Shown: positions 22,561 to 34,009 of the stretch, piece by piece
How positions within the stretch are numbered: position 1 is the stretch's first letter
Layout: every line of letters starts with the position of its first letter
Assembly (NCBI GenBank): GCA_036365145.1
Contig: JAEOAD010000005.1
Span: 6,801,001-6,865,000, forward strand
Direction: 5' to 3'
Source: Orientallactaga sibirica
Taxonomy: Eukaryota > Chordata > Mammalia > Rodentia > Dipodidae
Length of the DNA: 64,000 bases
Made by a program: the position numbers and the translations under genes
The notes under the pieces: generated by a model
The model's database searches: none
Told to the model about the DNA's origin: nothing
Seen by the model: the letters and a program-made list of their open reading frames with translations, nothing else

Positions 22561-23375
22561 TATTATTAAAATCCCATTACATTTCAGAAAATAATGTTTT
22601 AATTATGTTTATTTTTAATTTTTTTATACTCACTGATTTGTGGCCAAATACAGAAGAAAGTTATTTACTTACAACCTTAAAAATTAGTATATACGCAGGT
22701 GATTAAAATTCCAGGTTTTCGTTTGATATTTTTATTTTTAGAAAATTAATATATAATTTTATTTTCAAATATATTTTGTAAAATGAATCAAAACAAAGAT
22801 TATTGCTAAAATGAGCATCTTCATTTTTTAAAAATAATTTTTGATGGTTTTTGGAACTCTCAAGAGAATAAGAAATGGACTTCTCGCAAATTTGTAACTC
22901 ATAAATCACATTTACTATTGCCCACAGAAAATTTTATGCTTAATGTATGCAGTGAATTACGTACAGCAATAAATGTGTCATTTAAATATATATTGCTATT
23001 AACTTTGGATTTTGCATTTTATTAAAGGAATTCTGTGGTGCATTTCTAAGTGGTTGTTGTCATAACTGGGACTAAAATTATACAAAGTGTTTCCCCCCAC
23101 AGTGCCTTACTTGACTCAGTTAGCTTTTTTTTTCACTTTACTGTAATAAAATTTGAGAGTTTAAATTCTTGCATATATGTATTTGTCTGGATCTAAGTAT
23201 TCTCTATAACTATATAGTAGAGGGTTAAGAAAAGTCTCTAGAGTGACAATTTGCTATACAAGGACTAACTGTGACTTTCCAGTACTGTAGTATAGTGGCT
23301 TCCATGCCAACAGAGTGAGCCTTGTTTGGATGCTATGTTGTGTTGTGATATGATATGTTATGTGCTTGTTATATT
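22561..23375. other. AT-rich unique block
   Basis: No repeat or exon recognised. Confidence 0.45.
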
Positions 23376-23379
23376 GTTT

Positions 23380-23592
23380 GTATGGGTGCTCACGTGCGAG
23401 TGTGCCCGCTGTTCTTCGCCCGTCCGCCTCGTTTGAGGTAGGGCTTCTCACGCTGCTGTTCTTTGATGGACTCAGAGTAGAGAAGTCCACCACAGGTTTT
23501 GGTTTTTCCGTGGGGATCTGGGCATCTGACTCAGGCACTCCACCCTGAGCTGCCAGAGCACTATCCTCTGGCCCATCTCCCAAGCCTGCAAG
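23380..23592 (-). repeat. B4-type composite SINE
   Basis: The plus strand shows the reverse complement: 'TGGGTGCTCACGTGCG' at one end and 'GGGGATCTG..GACTCAGG..CCCATCTCCCAAGCCTGC' at the other, as in rodent B4 elements (B1 fused to a tRNA-like part). Diverged. Confidence 0.55.
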
Positions 23593-23599
23593 CGGCCTT

Positions 23600-24500
23600 C
23601 TTAATGAACACATCTCACTTGTGTGGACTTGCTGTTGTTCTCTTTGAGACTGGACACTTCCCTGCAGGACCATTAAGCATTGAAATGTTACGTTTTACTC
23701 GTTGTATAAGCCCATTGGCAGGTCTTTCATCTTTCTGTCTGTGTTTTCTTCCAGCACGGATGAAAGATGCTAGGATGGGCACCTGTGGCTCTTCTCGTCC
23801 CACCACCAATGCCCTCGTGTGTCTGCTTTCTTCACAACCACCCCGAACCTCACAATCCCTTCGTTTTTAGCGACTGAAGTCTGCTTTGTTCTTGTCAGCT
23901 CTTGAAGAGTCGCCTCTCCTACATTTGCACCACTACTCTGACAGTTTATTTTAGGATCACACCTTACCAGGGTGAGAGACTCCCAGGTAGCTGGATAAAA
24001 TATTGTTTCTGGGTGTGTCAGGAAGAGAGCGGAGTTTAAATCCATGGACCAAAGAAAGAAAACCCTTGCCAATGTGGTTGGGCATCACACACTCTATTGA
24101 GGATCCAGAGGGAAAACTTGGAACAAGGATGAATTTGGGTCTCTTTCTCCTTGATACACATCCATCTTCTCCTGTCCACAGACAATGACACTCCTGGTCC
24201 TCAGGACTGCAGACTCAGAGCACGACTTAACCACTGGCTGCCCTGGGGCTCAGAAGGTCAGGTTGGTTTGTTCTGGAAATGTGCCACTACCTTCCCAGAT
24301 TCTCCGGCTCTCAGAGAGTACATGCTGCGACTTCTCAGTCACCGTACTCACATGAGCCAATTTCTTATAATAAATCTTTTGTTTAACATATTGATATTGA
24401 TATCTGTATATAGTAGTCCCATAGTGTTCCCAGGTGACTTGCTCCAGAATATGATATGAAATCTGTGTATGTTCGAGTCTCTTGTATAAAATGCTTCATA
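23600..24500. other. Unique block
   Basis: Mixed composition. Frames up to 123 codons on plus (23499-23870) overlap B4 sequence and unique DNA and show no homology I can recognise. No gene supported. Confidence 0.4.
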
Positions 24501-24503
24501 GTA

Positions 24504-24748
24504 GGGCTGGAGAGATGGCTTAGTGGTTAATGCGCCTGCCTGCAAAGCCTAAGAATGCTTATTTGAATTTCTAGGTCCATGCTTAGCCAGATGCAAAAAT
24601 GACGCAATGATGCAATGTTGCACATGTGCACTGGGGGCGCAAGTGTCTGGAGTTCGTTCACAGCAGCTGAAAAGGCCCTAGCATGCCCATTCTCTCTCTG
24701 CCTCTTCCTCTCTCTCTCTCTGTCTCTCTCAAATAATAATAAAAAAAA
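24504..24748 (+). repeat. B2-type SINE, long form
   Basis: Carries the long-form insert (GACGCAATGATGCAATG.. then GCACTGGGGGCGCAAG at 24628-24643). The CTCF-like word is degraded here. CT-rich stretch and AATAATAATAAA tail present. Confidence 0.92.
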
Positions 24749-24988
24749 GCCATGGTATTTTCATAGAACCTACGTCTATCTTTGTGTAGACTTTAAATTA
24801 TCTCTAGTTTACTTACAACCCATGACACAATGTAAACACTGAACAAACAGTAGTCATACTGTATTGTTTAGTAAATAAATGACAAGGAAAAGGAAACTAT
24901 GCATTTTCAGCATAGATGCACGGTTTTAAATTATTTAATCCTGAATTTGGTTAAAAGTATAAATGTGGAACCCACAGATTCAGAGAGC

Positions 24989-24990
<2 letters not shown>

Positions 24991-25021
<31 letters not shown>
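24991..25021. repeat. (GT)n microsatellite
   Basis: About 15 perfect GT units. Confidence 0.97.
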
Positions 25022-25022
<1 letters not shown>

Positions 25023-25052
25023 ATATATTTGGACATATTAGACATGCATTTG

Positions 25053-25217
25053 GAGCCAGGTGTGGTGGCACATGCCTTTAATCCCAGCACTCGGGAGGCA
25101 GAGGTAGGAGGATCACCATGAGTTGGAGGCCACCCTGAGACTACATAGTGAATTCCAGGTCAACCTGAGCTAGAGTGAAACCCTACCTCGAAAAACCAAA
25201 AAATAAATGAATAAATA
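25053..25217 (+). repeat. B1 SINE, full length
   Basis: From 'GAGCCAGGTGTGGTGGCACA' to 'CCCTACCTCGAAAAACC' with an AAATAAATGAATAAAT tail. Few differences from the other full B1s. Confidence 0.95.
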
Positions 25218-25219
25218 TG

Positions 25220-25825
25220 TGTCTGGATTACATATGATATTTATTTTATTGCCTCTATTTCTCTGAAGAAATCTGACATAGAGTGAGATCATTGATTTTC
25301 TCACTCTGAAGCATCTTCTAAAAAAAATTCCCTGTACCTGATTGTTGTGGCCTTCAAGTCTCTGTCACAGACAATAATCTGAGATATTGCTTAAGGGCAG
25401 AAAGTGGGGGTTATAAATGCAGAGTCCAAATGATGAGTCAGACCCTAAAGCCTGTGCTACAAATTGCCCACACAAAGGCAACCTTGCTTTTAAATTCTTC
25501 AGTGTTTCTCTCAATCTTCCTTACTCCCATCTACACTCCCCTTTCTGTTTTGTTCCTTTGACATCTCAGGACATAAGCAATTAATAGCCAACTATTTGAA
25601 ATTCAGAGAAGATTTTTTTTTAATATTCTTCTCCTCGATGCATCATAATTATCTCTAGTACTTTCAATAAACGTCATAAAATGGATTGAATAATACACAC
25701 AATTCACAAAGAAAAACAATGTAATTTGTCACTTATGATGCTTTGCATATGAAAGAATGCTAAGAAAAAATAAAAGAATAAAAATAAGATAAATATCATA
25801 GTGCAAAAATAAAGTGGGAAAAAAG
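25220..25825. other. Unique block
   Basis: No repeat or gene recognised. Confidence 0.4.
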
Positions 25826-25833
25826 ACTGCATT

Positions 25834-26078
25834 TGGGCTGGAGAGATGACTGAGTGGTTAAGGCACTTGCCTGTGAAGCCTAAGGACCCAGGTTCAATTC
25901 CCCAGGATCCACATAAGCCAGATGTTCAAGATGGCACATGCACCTGGAGTTTGCAGTGCCTAGAGATCCTGGCATGCCCATTCCCTCCCTCTTTCTCTCT
26001 TCTCTCTCTCTCTCTCTCTCTCTCTGCCTCTTTCTCCCTATCTCTCTCAAATAAATAAAAATATATATTTTTAAAAAC
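25834..26078 (+). repeat. B2-type SINE, short form
   Basis: Full-length with long CT-rich stretch and AAATAAATAAAA tail. Target-site duplication ACTGCATT at 25826-25833 and 26079-26086. Confidence 0.94.
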
Positions 26079-26089
26079 ACTGCATTGAG

Positions 26090-27020
26090 TTGAGTTGCTG
26101 TTACCTGATACAAGGGTCCTTGCAGTTTTAAGTGAACGTTCTTGAGACGAGAGCATCCTGAATTAACCAGGGAAGGCTTACCTCCAGCGATTTATCCTTA
26201 GAAGAAAAGGAGAAAGACGTACAGAAGAGCAGGCACGTGACCGGGAGACATAACTTGTAATGATGTGTCTTTAAGCCGAAGTTGCAAAAGATGAGGGCAG
26301 CACCCCCTGCCCAACACTGAGTCCAGACAAGAACCATGGGGTGGAGCCATTCTCAGAGCCTCTAACCCTTCCAACACTTTGATTCTGGACGTTGCAGCTC
26401 TGAAACCATACCAGAAGAAAAGAGGTGTGGTTTTAAGGCATCCAACTTTCATACTTTTTAATGACACTTCTAGGAAAGCCACGGATTCAAACTCTTTCAC
26501 TAAAAAATGTGATTTCTTTTTTTGAAAAATGTGCAAAAATGCTTACACGTGGCATTATCAAAGTAATGGATAACATAACAATTTCTTTTTTTTTTCAAGC
26601 CTTGGCTTTGTAAAACATGTCCATGACTTCACCAACATTAATCCTTAAATATTAAATGCTCGGTACCTGTGTAACCGGATTTGTTCTAGTCATAAGCAGT
26701 GCTGACAAAGCTAGCACTTTCATCTTATTTTAGAAGTTTCTTTCACAGTAAGCCACGGACCTACAAATAGTGAGAAAAAAAGTCTTAAATGTCAGAATAA
26801 GCTTGGCAGACGTGCGTAAAGTCCTGTCGGACAACAAATTCCAGAAACCTTGAGAGTATCCACATTGTGGCTACCAGCCCCGCCTCCAAAATTCCCCTTC
26901 TTCTCACTGAAAAATGTTACGCACCAATACAAATTCCAAGAAGTCATGTAGGGAGGCAGTATTAAAGTCTTTCGTTGCTCATTCAGGTAATCACGGTACT
27001 ATTACTGCTCTTTTTTGTTG
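26090..27020. other. Unique block
   Basis: No repeat family or exon recognised. A 112-codon frame at 26198-26536 (minus) has no support. Confidence 0.45.
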
Positions 27021-27032
27021 TTGTTCAGTTTT

Positions 27033-27256
27033 ATTTTGTTTTTTTAAATATATTTTATTTATTTATTTGAGAGAGAGAAAGACAGGAAAAGAGAGAGAGA
27101 GAGAGAATGGGCACACCAGGGCCTCCAGCCACTGTAAATGAACTCCAGATGCATACGCCCCCTTGTGCATCTGGCTTACGTGAGTCCTGGAGAGTCGAAC
27201 TGGGATCCTTTGGCTTTGCAGGCAAATGCCTTAACTGCTAAACCATCTCTCCAGCC
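27033..27256 (-). repeat. B2-type SINE nested in a B1 tail
   Basis: Minus-strand short-form SINE, complete. Its target duplication CAGTTTT (27026-27032 and 27257-27263) lies in the T-rich strand of the B1 tail that follows, so it inserted into the poly(A) of that older B1. Confidence 0.93.
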
Positions 27257-27408
27257 CAGTTTTGGTTTTTTTGAGAGAGGGTCTTACTCAAGCCCATACT
27301 GGCCTGGAATTCACTATGTAGTCTCAGGCTGGCTTTGAACTCATGGAGATCGTCCTACCTCTGCCTCCCAAGTGCTGGGATTGAAGGCGTGTACCACCAC
27401 ACTCATCC
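27257..27408 (-). repeat. B1 SINE, interrupted at its tail
   Basis: Minus-strand B1 from 'GGATGAGTGTGGTGGTACAC' (right end) to 'TTTTTTGAGAGAGG' (left). Its remaining T-rich tail lies at 27003-27025, beyond the nested B2-type SINE. Confidence 0.92.
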
Positions 27409-27689
27409 TTACTGTTCTCTCTAATTTATTCTTTAAACCCAGGAAAACATCAAATCAAAGGGGTGAAGGACATCAGATCTGATGAGAACACGAGCGTTTC
27501 TGAAGCTATAAGAATAACTACAGGAAATGTGAGAATGGCTGAGTCTGTACAGTTGTTGGACTGTGCAGCTGGCACTTCTGCAAGGTAACTTGCATGTAGA
27601 ATGTATTCTCATTAAAAGACAGCAAATTCAAACATGTTCATCTAAAGCATCCTCACTGTCTCTGCTTCTGCTGTCATTGTGAGTCCTGT

Positions 27690-27835
27690 CTGTGAACAAA
27701 TACCTTTCCATAAGACATCAGTCATATTCAATTAGAGCCCACCCTAATGGCCTCATTATAACTCAGTTATGAATCCATTTCCAAACAAGGTGACATGTAT
27801 GTATAGATAAGGGAGTTCAAGCTACCCTTTTGGAT
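27690..27835 (-). mobile_element. MLT1-like LTR remnant
   Basis: 'GAGCCCACCCTAATGGCCTC', 'TCCATTTCCAAACAAGGTGACAT' is the reverse complement of wording seen in mammalian MLT1 LTRs. Only a short core is recognisable. Confidence 0.4.
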
Positions 27836-27839
27836 ATGA

Positions 27840-28780
27840 TTTCAACTCACAACAGGAGCTTACAATTCCATCTCCTGTTAACTACAGAACAGTCTGCATT
27901 GTGGTAGTTATTCTGCAGCTAATTCTTGAGACGGTAACAGCTCCTTTTCAGTGACAACATACTGAATAGTGTGTGTCCTTTGTCTCCCTTTTTAAAGAAC
28001 ATTTAACAAAAGCCTTGAATGCTGATTTCTCCTTTTGAGAATGAGTCATGAAACTTTGCTTCATTTGTCAGTATAGTTGCTGTTTTCCTGGGGGCCTTTA
28101 CTTTTTTTTTTTTTAACTCATCATACCTTACTGGAAATGTTCCCGAGTGTAGCTATCCTCTGCATAAGGCAGTGTTGTGATGTGTTGAAGCTGTATACAT
28201 GGCCCCCCTTCCCTCTAAGCTTTAGCTTCTTGGTCCATCTGTAGCCTTTTAAAAATTCTCAATAATGTGACAATTTTACTTGATAAAGATTCCTTATCTA
28301 TCTTCAACTTTTCTGTGAAGCCTTAGCTAATTAAAATGGTGGATGTTTTTCTTCCAGCTTTTCAAACCAAAAAAAAAAAAAAAAAAGGAAAGGAAAGCCG
28401 TTTGGCCAAAATTCTGAGCTCTTATAAAATTCTACCTTCCTCCATGTATAAAATGGTTTGGCCTTACACAGCTAGCTTCTCAATTTTCTTTAAAAACGCT
28501 GACTATATTGTCTTCTTTGTCTCTCTCCTATCCTATTCTTTTAATATAGAATCCTTTTCCATACTATAATAATTTAAGTATTTCATAGATATCTATTTAT
28601 CCCTCCATTTTGCCTCTTACTTTCCTAACATTAATATCTGGTGAGAACAGTATCAAGAAAAGCCACAATAACCCACATTCTTCATGCCTTGGTTTAACTT
28701 CCCCATGTACCATGATACCATTCTGAAAAAAAAAAAAATAAGCAAATGCATTTTAGCAGGAACAATCACAGATAACCTGA
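27840..28780. other. Unique block with A-runs
   Basis: Poly(A)-like runs at 28371-28386 and 28726-28738, otherwise nothing recognised. Confidence 0.4.
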
Positions 28781-28834
28781 GGATGGGGCTTTGTATTCTC
28801 TTTACTGGTAAAGGGTCCGAAGGATCTGCGAATC

Positions 28835-29107
28835 TGGGGTCTGTGGCATGAATGTGTTCCCCTCCGCAATTCTCATGTCAGGGTAGACTAAATAAAAAGG
28901 AGAAAGACAGCTGAGCATGAGCATTCGTGGCCCTCTGCTTCCCGACTGTGGACACAATTTGACCAGCTCTGCTTCACGCTCCCGTCACCAGGCCTTCGCC
29001 ACTATGGTGGACTGTACCCTCAAACTGTGAGCCAAAAAAAACTCCCTTTCTTCTTTAAGATGCTTTTTTGCCATGTATTTGCCACAGCAATGAGAAAAGT
29101 AATCACA
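28835..29107 (+). mobile_element. MT-like MaLR LTR, 3' part
   Basis: 'GCATGAGCATTCGTGGCCC', 'CTGCTTCCCGACTGTGGAC', 'ATGGTGGACTGTACCCTCAA', 'TGTGAGCCAAAAAAAACTCC' and 'CACAGCAATGAGAAAAGTAA' follow the order of the 3' part of rodent MT LTRs. The U3 start is missing or too diverged; the poly(A) signal is mutated to a plain A run. Confidence 0.75.
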
Positions 29108-29564
29108 AGGGGACTGACAGGGAGGCTCATAGCATCAGCTGGAAACAGAACTGGTGCTGGAGGGGTGAGTACAACCACTGTAAAGACAGGACCACTGGCA
29201 GAGCGAGGGGAAAGGTAAGCGTGGAATCTAGAGATGGACCCAAGAGAGCCACAACGCCAAGCCTTTGCCATTCCTCAGACAGTGATGAAGAATTTGGGGG
29301 TTCACGGGAGGTCCCCATACCTGTGAACCCCAACCTTTGTGCTCTTATCTATTTTAACAAAGAATTGAGGAAACAGACTCTAAGAAGAGGAAATTATAGT
29401 TTATTTTGGAAAGAATCAGTATCCAGGGGGAGGCTACAAAGACTCAGACCAGAAGGGACTTCCCCTCCTTGCCCAGGGGCAAAGGGAGATGAAAGAACTC
29501 CAGGAGAAAAGCCTGTGGAAAGGGCACATGTGGGAGACCAGACCAAAAGATTTGGAAAACGGAC

Positions 29565-29592
29565 ACGCACACACACGCACGGGCACACACGC

Positions 29593-29627
<35 letters not shown>
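29565..29627. repeat. (CA)n microsatellite, interrupted
   Basis: ACACGCACAC variants followed by about 15 uninterrupted AC units. Confidence 0.95.
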
Positions 29628-29628
<1 letters not shown>

Positions 29629-30104
29629 GAAACAGCGTGGGAGTGGAAGCTTTTCACCTTCACATAAGAAAAAGCAAGCGATCATATTTAAAGATCATAC
29701 ATGTGGAACCAAAATGCATGTAAGGAGTAGGCAGAAAACACCCAGGCCATCCCTTTCCCTGGAAAAAAACTTACACAGTGAGGTTCAGCTGGAAAACCAC
29801 AGGACAGGCGGCCACGGAGAGAGGGAAGTGGATCGTTCCTCTTCCCCTCCCCCACCAAGACAGGCTGGGACAGGGACAAGAGCAGGAAGCGGGGGAGCCA
29901 GCCTCACATCACGGAATACATCCAAGACATCAATCACCCCTGCAGCAAGCCCTTTTAGAGCTCAGACGTCAAATTAGGATGGAACTTGTCATCAGACTCA
30001 GGTGTGGAAGGCAGAAACGGGATTGGTTCTTGGGCTCAAGGAGCTGACTGGGGATGGACCAGCCCACCCAGACGTGCTAGGGCGGGGTAGAAGAAAGGGG
30101 TGCT

Positions 30105-30275
30105 GTTGCTAAGTAATTGCTTGTCGCCGTCTTGGGTGAGAATGTACCAGAGGTGAGTTGTAGTTTAGCCAGGGCAAGCGGGGTGGTACCTCCTTGCTCT
30201 CCCTTTGGGATTCTGCCTTCGTCTGACAGCTGACAAAAAGCCGCCTTGCTCCTGTTTCTCCTTCAATAAGAGGAA
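30105..30275 (-). repeat. Paralogous segment, copy 1
   Basis: Shares a colinear 165-bp stretch with 30825-31000, including 'CTTGCTCTCCCTTTGGG' and 'TTTCTCCTTCAA'. The parent family is not identified; strand follows the tentative LTR reading. Confidence 0.6.
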
Positions 30276-30824
30276 CCGAAACCGGAGTTGGAATTGAGAA
30301 ATGGAGCTTTGGAAGAGGGACCCAGGCTTTTGTCCTCAAGGGAATCACCTGTGGAGGGAAGCCCCTTGGCCTGTCTCTCCTCCCACGTACTATCAGCGCT
30401 TCCCTCTGGCCCACCTGGAAAGTTAAAGGAGGCCCAGGGGTATAACTGTCCAGAGTAGGACACAAACGGTTAAAATAGATTTGAGGGCAGAGAGTGAAGA
30501 TCAACTAGTACAGCATCCTGCAGAATACAGCTGGGCAACAGAAACTCAAACCCTCATCGGCTTTCATTTTCTGCATTTGCATGCACAGACATCAGGCCTC
30601 TTATTATTTACAATTGAAGGTGTATAAAAAGGTATAATTTTGAGTCACTCTAGTTTAATTTCACACTATGAAATTCATACATTATTCAGGATTATTGAAA
30701 AACAAAAATAGAAGTAAGTGAAGTATACACAAGGACTTGACCCAGATTTGAACCACTCTGAGGATCACTGGAATAGGCCAAGGATGCATGTTATCTCAAT
30801 TTAATCGTTGCCAGTTGTCATGGT

Positions 30825-31000
30825 TGCCTGACTAATTGCTTCTGGTCATCTTGGGTGAGATCTAAAGATGAGACAGATGAGTTTTGCCCAGGGAAGGCCA
30901 GGTGGCATCTCCTTGCTCTCCCTTTGGGCCTCTGCCCTTGTTTGACAAAAGACCATCTTGTTCACATTTCTCCTTCAAAAGGAGGGATGAGAACAGGAAG
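30825..31000 (-). repeat. Paralogous segment, copy 2
   Basis: Second copy of the segment at 30105-30275, diverged, with matching order of landmarks: 'GACTAATTGCTTCTGGTCAT', 'CTTGGGTGAGA', 'CTCCTTGCTCTCCCTTTGGG', 'ACATTTCTCCTTCAAAAGGA'. Confidence 0.6.
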
Positions 31001-31320
31001 AAACACACTTCGGAGTACATACTCTGCCACTGAAAGCCATCTGAATGCTACCACGCAACAAGGCAGTTTTCAAGGTGTATTCTCTTTTATTGTCTCATTA
31101 AACTCACAAAATCAGTGGGAGGTCAGTAGCATGAGAAAACAGCAGAGCAAGTCTCTGACATGAGACAGGCCTTCCAAGTGTCCTATTTCATGTATACATA
31201 GAGAAGACAGATTGAGCCAGGTCACCCAGGGAGTGCAGGGAAAACCAAGATTAGTATCCACGTCTACCTAATTCCAAATTCTTTCCATTATTCTACAGTC
31301 ATTTTAAAAGTTTAGCCCAG

Positions 31321-31478
31321 CCAGGTGTGGTTGCACACGATTTTAATCCCAGCACTCGGGAGGCAGAGGTAGGAGGATCGCCGTGAGTTCGAGGCCACCC
31401 TGAGAATACATAGTTAATTCCAGGTCAGCCTGGACCAGAGTGAGACCCTACCTCAAAAAACAAAACAAAAAAAAAAAA
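31321..31478 (+). repeat. B1 SINE, full length
   Basis: Target-site duplication AGTTTAGCCCAG (31309-31320) / AGTTGAGCCCAG (31479-31490), one mismatch. Ends 'CCCTACCTCAAAAAAC' with a poly(A) tail. Confidence 0.95.
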
Positions 31479-31494
31479 AGTTGAGCCCAGAGAT

Positions 31495-32320
31495 GCTAGC
31501 TATCACTCAAAAGTGACCAGTGCAGTCTTCAAAGAAAATATCAAGAGTAAAGATAAATGGAGATATATAGAAAGAAGAGGCGAGCCCACTGGAATAACAT
31601 AGATAAGGCTCTAGATGGGATGAGTGGCTTTCCAGTTAGTTGCAGACAATATCCCCCTTGGGTGCCACAGGCAAATGTGACCAATAGAGGAACAAGGAAA
31701 GGTCTTGTAGCTCACCTGGCCGTAATGTGTCTAATAGAATCTGAATGGGACAAAGAGAAATCATAGCTCCAGTTTGTACTGCTCAGGTAAATTGCAGGGC
31801 AAATTGCAGTGGAAAAAATAACTGAATCCATTTGCTGATGTATAAAATGAAAACAGAAACAAAAAAAAATCAGATCTTTCTGGTAAATGAAAAGCTAATG
31901 TACGGATATGAAAAGTAGGAAGGAAAAAAGCGTTGTTGATATGAAAACTTGAAAGTAAATAAAAAGCAGAGACTCTGATGAATGCTTGCCATGGTGTAAA
32001 AATAACACCCTTTAATGTCACTATCTTCAAAATGGCTTGCTGTTGAAAGGCCAGAGTAAGGAGCAACTGTATTTTCTGCTTGAGAGATGTTCCATACAGT
32101 CTAAGAGGGGACAGACATCACTGTCTTAGGAATTTGACTAGACTTAGCACAGGTGTGTGCATGACACCTGGGAAGCTGCCTTAAGGTGAAACCATATGAT
32201 ACATTATTTCAAGTGGGTGATCCCTGACTTTTGTGTCACGTTTGTCACATGCTATAAATCACTGATGAACCTTGGATTGATTATTTTAAACAAATGACTG
32301 TTGTTAAGCACGTTAGTAAG
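31495..32320. other. Unique block
   Basis: No repeat or gene recognised. Confidence 0.4.
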
Positions 32321-32332
32321 TGTCTGATTCTG

Positions 32333-32334
32333 AT

Positions 32335-32381
<47 letters not shown>

Positions 32382-32572
32382 TTTGAGACAGAGAGAGGGA
32401 AAGAGAGAAAGGGAGAGTGAGAATGGGCACGCCAGGGCCTCTAGCCACTGCAAACGAACTTCAGACACATGTGATCCCTTGAGCATCTGGCTTACGTGGG
32501 ACCTGGAAAATCGAACCGGGATCCTTGGGCTTTGCAGGCATGTGTCTTAACTGCTAAGCCATCTCTCCAGCC
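32333..32572 (-). repeat. B2-type SINE, short form
   Basis: Minus-strand copy with a long (ATTT)n tail complement at 32335-32385. Exact target-site duplication CTGATTCTG at 32324-32332 and 32573-32581. Confidence 0.95.
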
Positions 32573-32689
32573 CTGATTCTGCTTTCTTTCCCAGTGATAA
32601 TGTTTTAAATTTATTCTATAACAATTGTGCATCATTATGGAGTATAGTTGGATGTTTTGTATATTTATACACTGTGTATTGATAAGTCA

Positions 32690-33650
32690 AGGTACTTGGC
32701 TATCTCTCCTCTCAAACTTCCATCACTTCTTTGTGAAATCTGGCTATAACTCAGTCCCATTTTCTAATCTCAGCCATAAAGGAAAATCAAAACTATGAGA
32801 TTTCAAGGGAAATGGAGGGAATTGGAAAATGTTATACTAAGTAAGGTAACACCACCCCAGAAAGAGAAATGCCAGGTGTTCTCTCTCACATGGATCCTAG
32901 CTTTGAGTGTTTAGATTTGTGTGTTTAAGTTGAAGTGAGTGTCTGTAGAGGCCAGGAAGCAAGAAAGGGACCCTGTGGGGAGAGATAGGAGAATATGTGA
33001 TGTGAAAGCAGAGGGAGGGAAGACTGGAGAAGGAAAAATTGAATCAAGGAATGGGGTAGAAGGATAAAGGAGGGGAAGCAGGTAGGGAAGAGGGTTAGCC
33101 AAAGCTCAAGTTGTATGGAAAAGCCATATGGAAATCTACTACACTGTAAGCTAATTTAAAAAATTAACAATTAAACAGAGACTTTGAGTGGAGGTGTCCT
33201 GCATGGGTGGTTAATGTTGCCCCCAGAAGCCATAGATGTGAGATATCTTCATATGAATTGTTTGTCAGGGAGGCTCAGGAGGCCCCCAAGACAATACAGG
33301 CTATTACCATTGCTCTTGGTTGCCCACAAGAAGTAGATGGAAGAACGGGGAGATGGCTCAGTGGTTAAAGGCCCTTGCTTGCAGAGCCTACTGGCTGGAG
33401 TTCAATTCCCCAGTACCCATGTAAAGCCATATGCACAAAGTGACACATGCATCTGGAGTTTGTTTGCAGCTGCAAGAGGTCCTGGCATGTCCATCCTCTC
33501 TCTTTCTATCTCTCCCTCTCCCTCTCTCTTTCTCCACCCACCTCATAAATAAATATTATTTTTACAGAACTAGATGGTGGTAAGACCCTTTTGCTAAAGA
33601 CACCACACACTTTGTAGTATCTAGAGTAAACAAGCTGGAACTGAGCTGGA
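32690..33650 (+). mobile_element. L1 3' region, interrupted by a SINE
   Basis: Landmarks shared with the L1 region at 60700-61600: 'GGATCCTAGCTTTGAG', a GA-rich run, 'AAGCCATATGGAAATCTACT', 'AGAAGCCATAGATGTGAG', 'CCCAAGACAATACAGGC', 'GGTTGCCCACAAG'. It resumes after the SINE with 'AGATGGTGGTAAGACCC'. No coding part is intact. Confidence 0.72.
33341..33565 (+). repeat. B2-type SINE inside L1
   Basis: Diverged short form. Target-site duplication AGAAGTAGATGG (33329-33340) / AGAACTAGATGG (33566-33577). Confidence 0.93.
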
Positions 33651-33654
33651 CTGT

Positions 33655-33990
33655 GTTTCTTCATTTACTGATTTCACTGCCTTTCTGTAAATATCCAAGA
33701 ATGAAGTTACCAGAACATAAAGTAGCTACTTCTCTCTTCTAGCTTTTAAGAAACCTCTATATTCTTTTTCATAGTGGGCTGTTCCAATTCAAATCAAAAC
33801 AAACAAAAAGCAACATAAATATTCTGATTTGAAAACAGCCAAATGATTGGAACGGGAATATATCAAAAGAAGACATACTAATGGTCAGCCAAATATGAAA
33901 ACTGCTCTCCATCATTAATCATTAGGGAGCTATAAATCAAAAGCACAACAAGATGTCATCATACCCTAGATATAATAGCTATAATTTCAA
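33655..33990 (-). mobile_element. L1 ORF2 3' fragment in two orientations
   Basis: 33660-33790 reads as antisense of the late ORF2 region ('TTTTAAGAAACCTCTATATTC', 'TTTTTCATAGTGGGCTG'). 33800-33985 is sense on plus of a slightly earlier ORF2 part ('GAAGACATACTAATGG', 'CAAATATGAAAACTGCTC', 'AATCATTAGGGAGCTATAAA'). This fits an old minus-strand L1 with an inverted 5' piece. No target duplication was found. Confidence 0.5.
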
Positions 33991-34009
33991 AAGCAAGAAG
34001 TGGTGAGCA

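Larger units (their letters stand above)
29330..30530 (-). mobile_element. Possible old LTR or promoter-like block
   Basis: GC-richer than the flanks. Read on minus it has 'GAGCTCTAAAAGGGCTTGC' (TATA-like, near 29960) and 'CCAAAATAAACTATAATTTC' (poly(A)-signal-like, near 29395) about 570 bp apart, separated by a (GT)n. An LTR-like U3-R order is one reading, but termini, target duplication and primer-binding site are not found. Frames here (up to 199 codons) use the CA repeat and are not convincing. Confidence 0.3.

Noticed and set aside
29068..29667. 199-codon plus-strand frame, the longest in the window
   Set aside because: It starts inside an MT-like LTR, runs through a CA microsatellite (His/Thr repeats) and has no recognisable domain; other frames over the same bases are also open.
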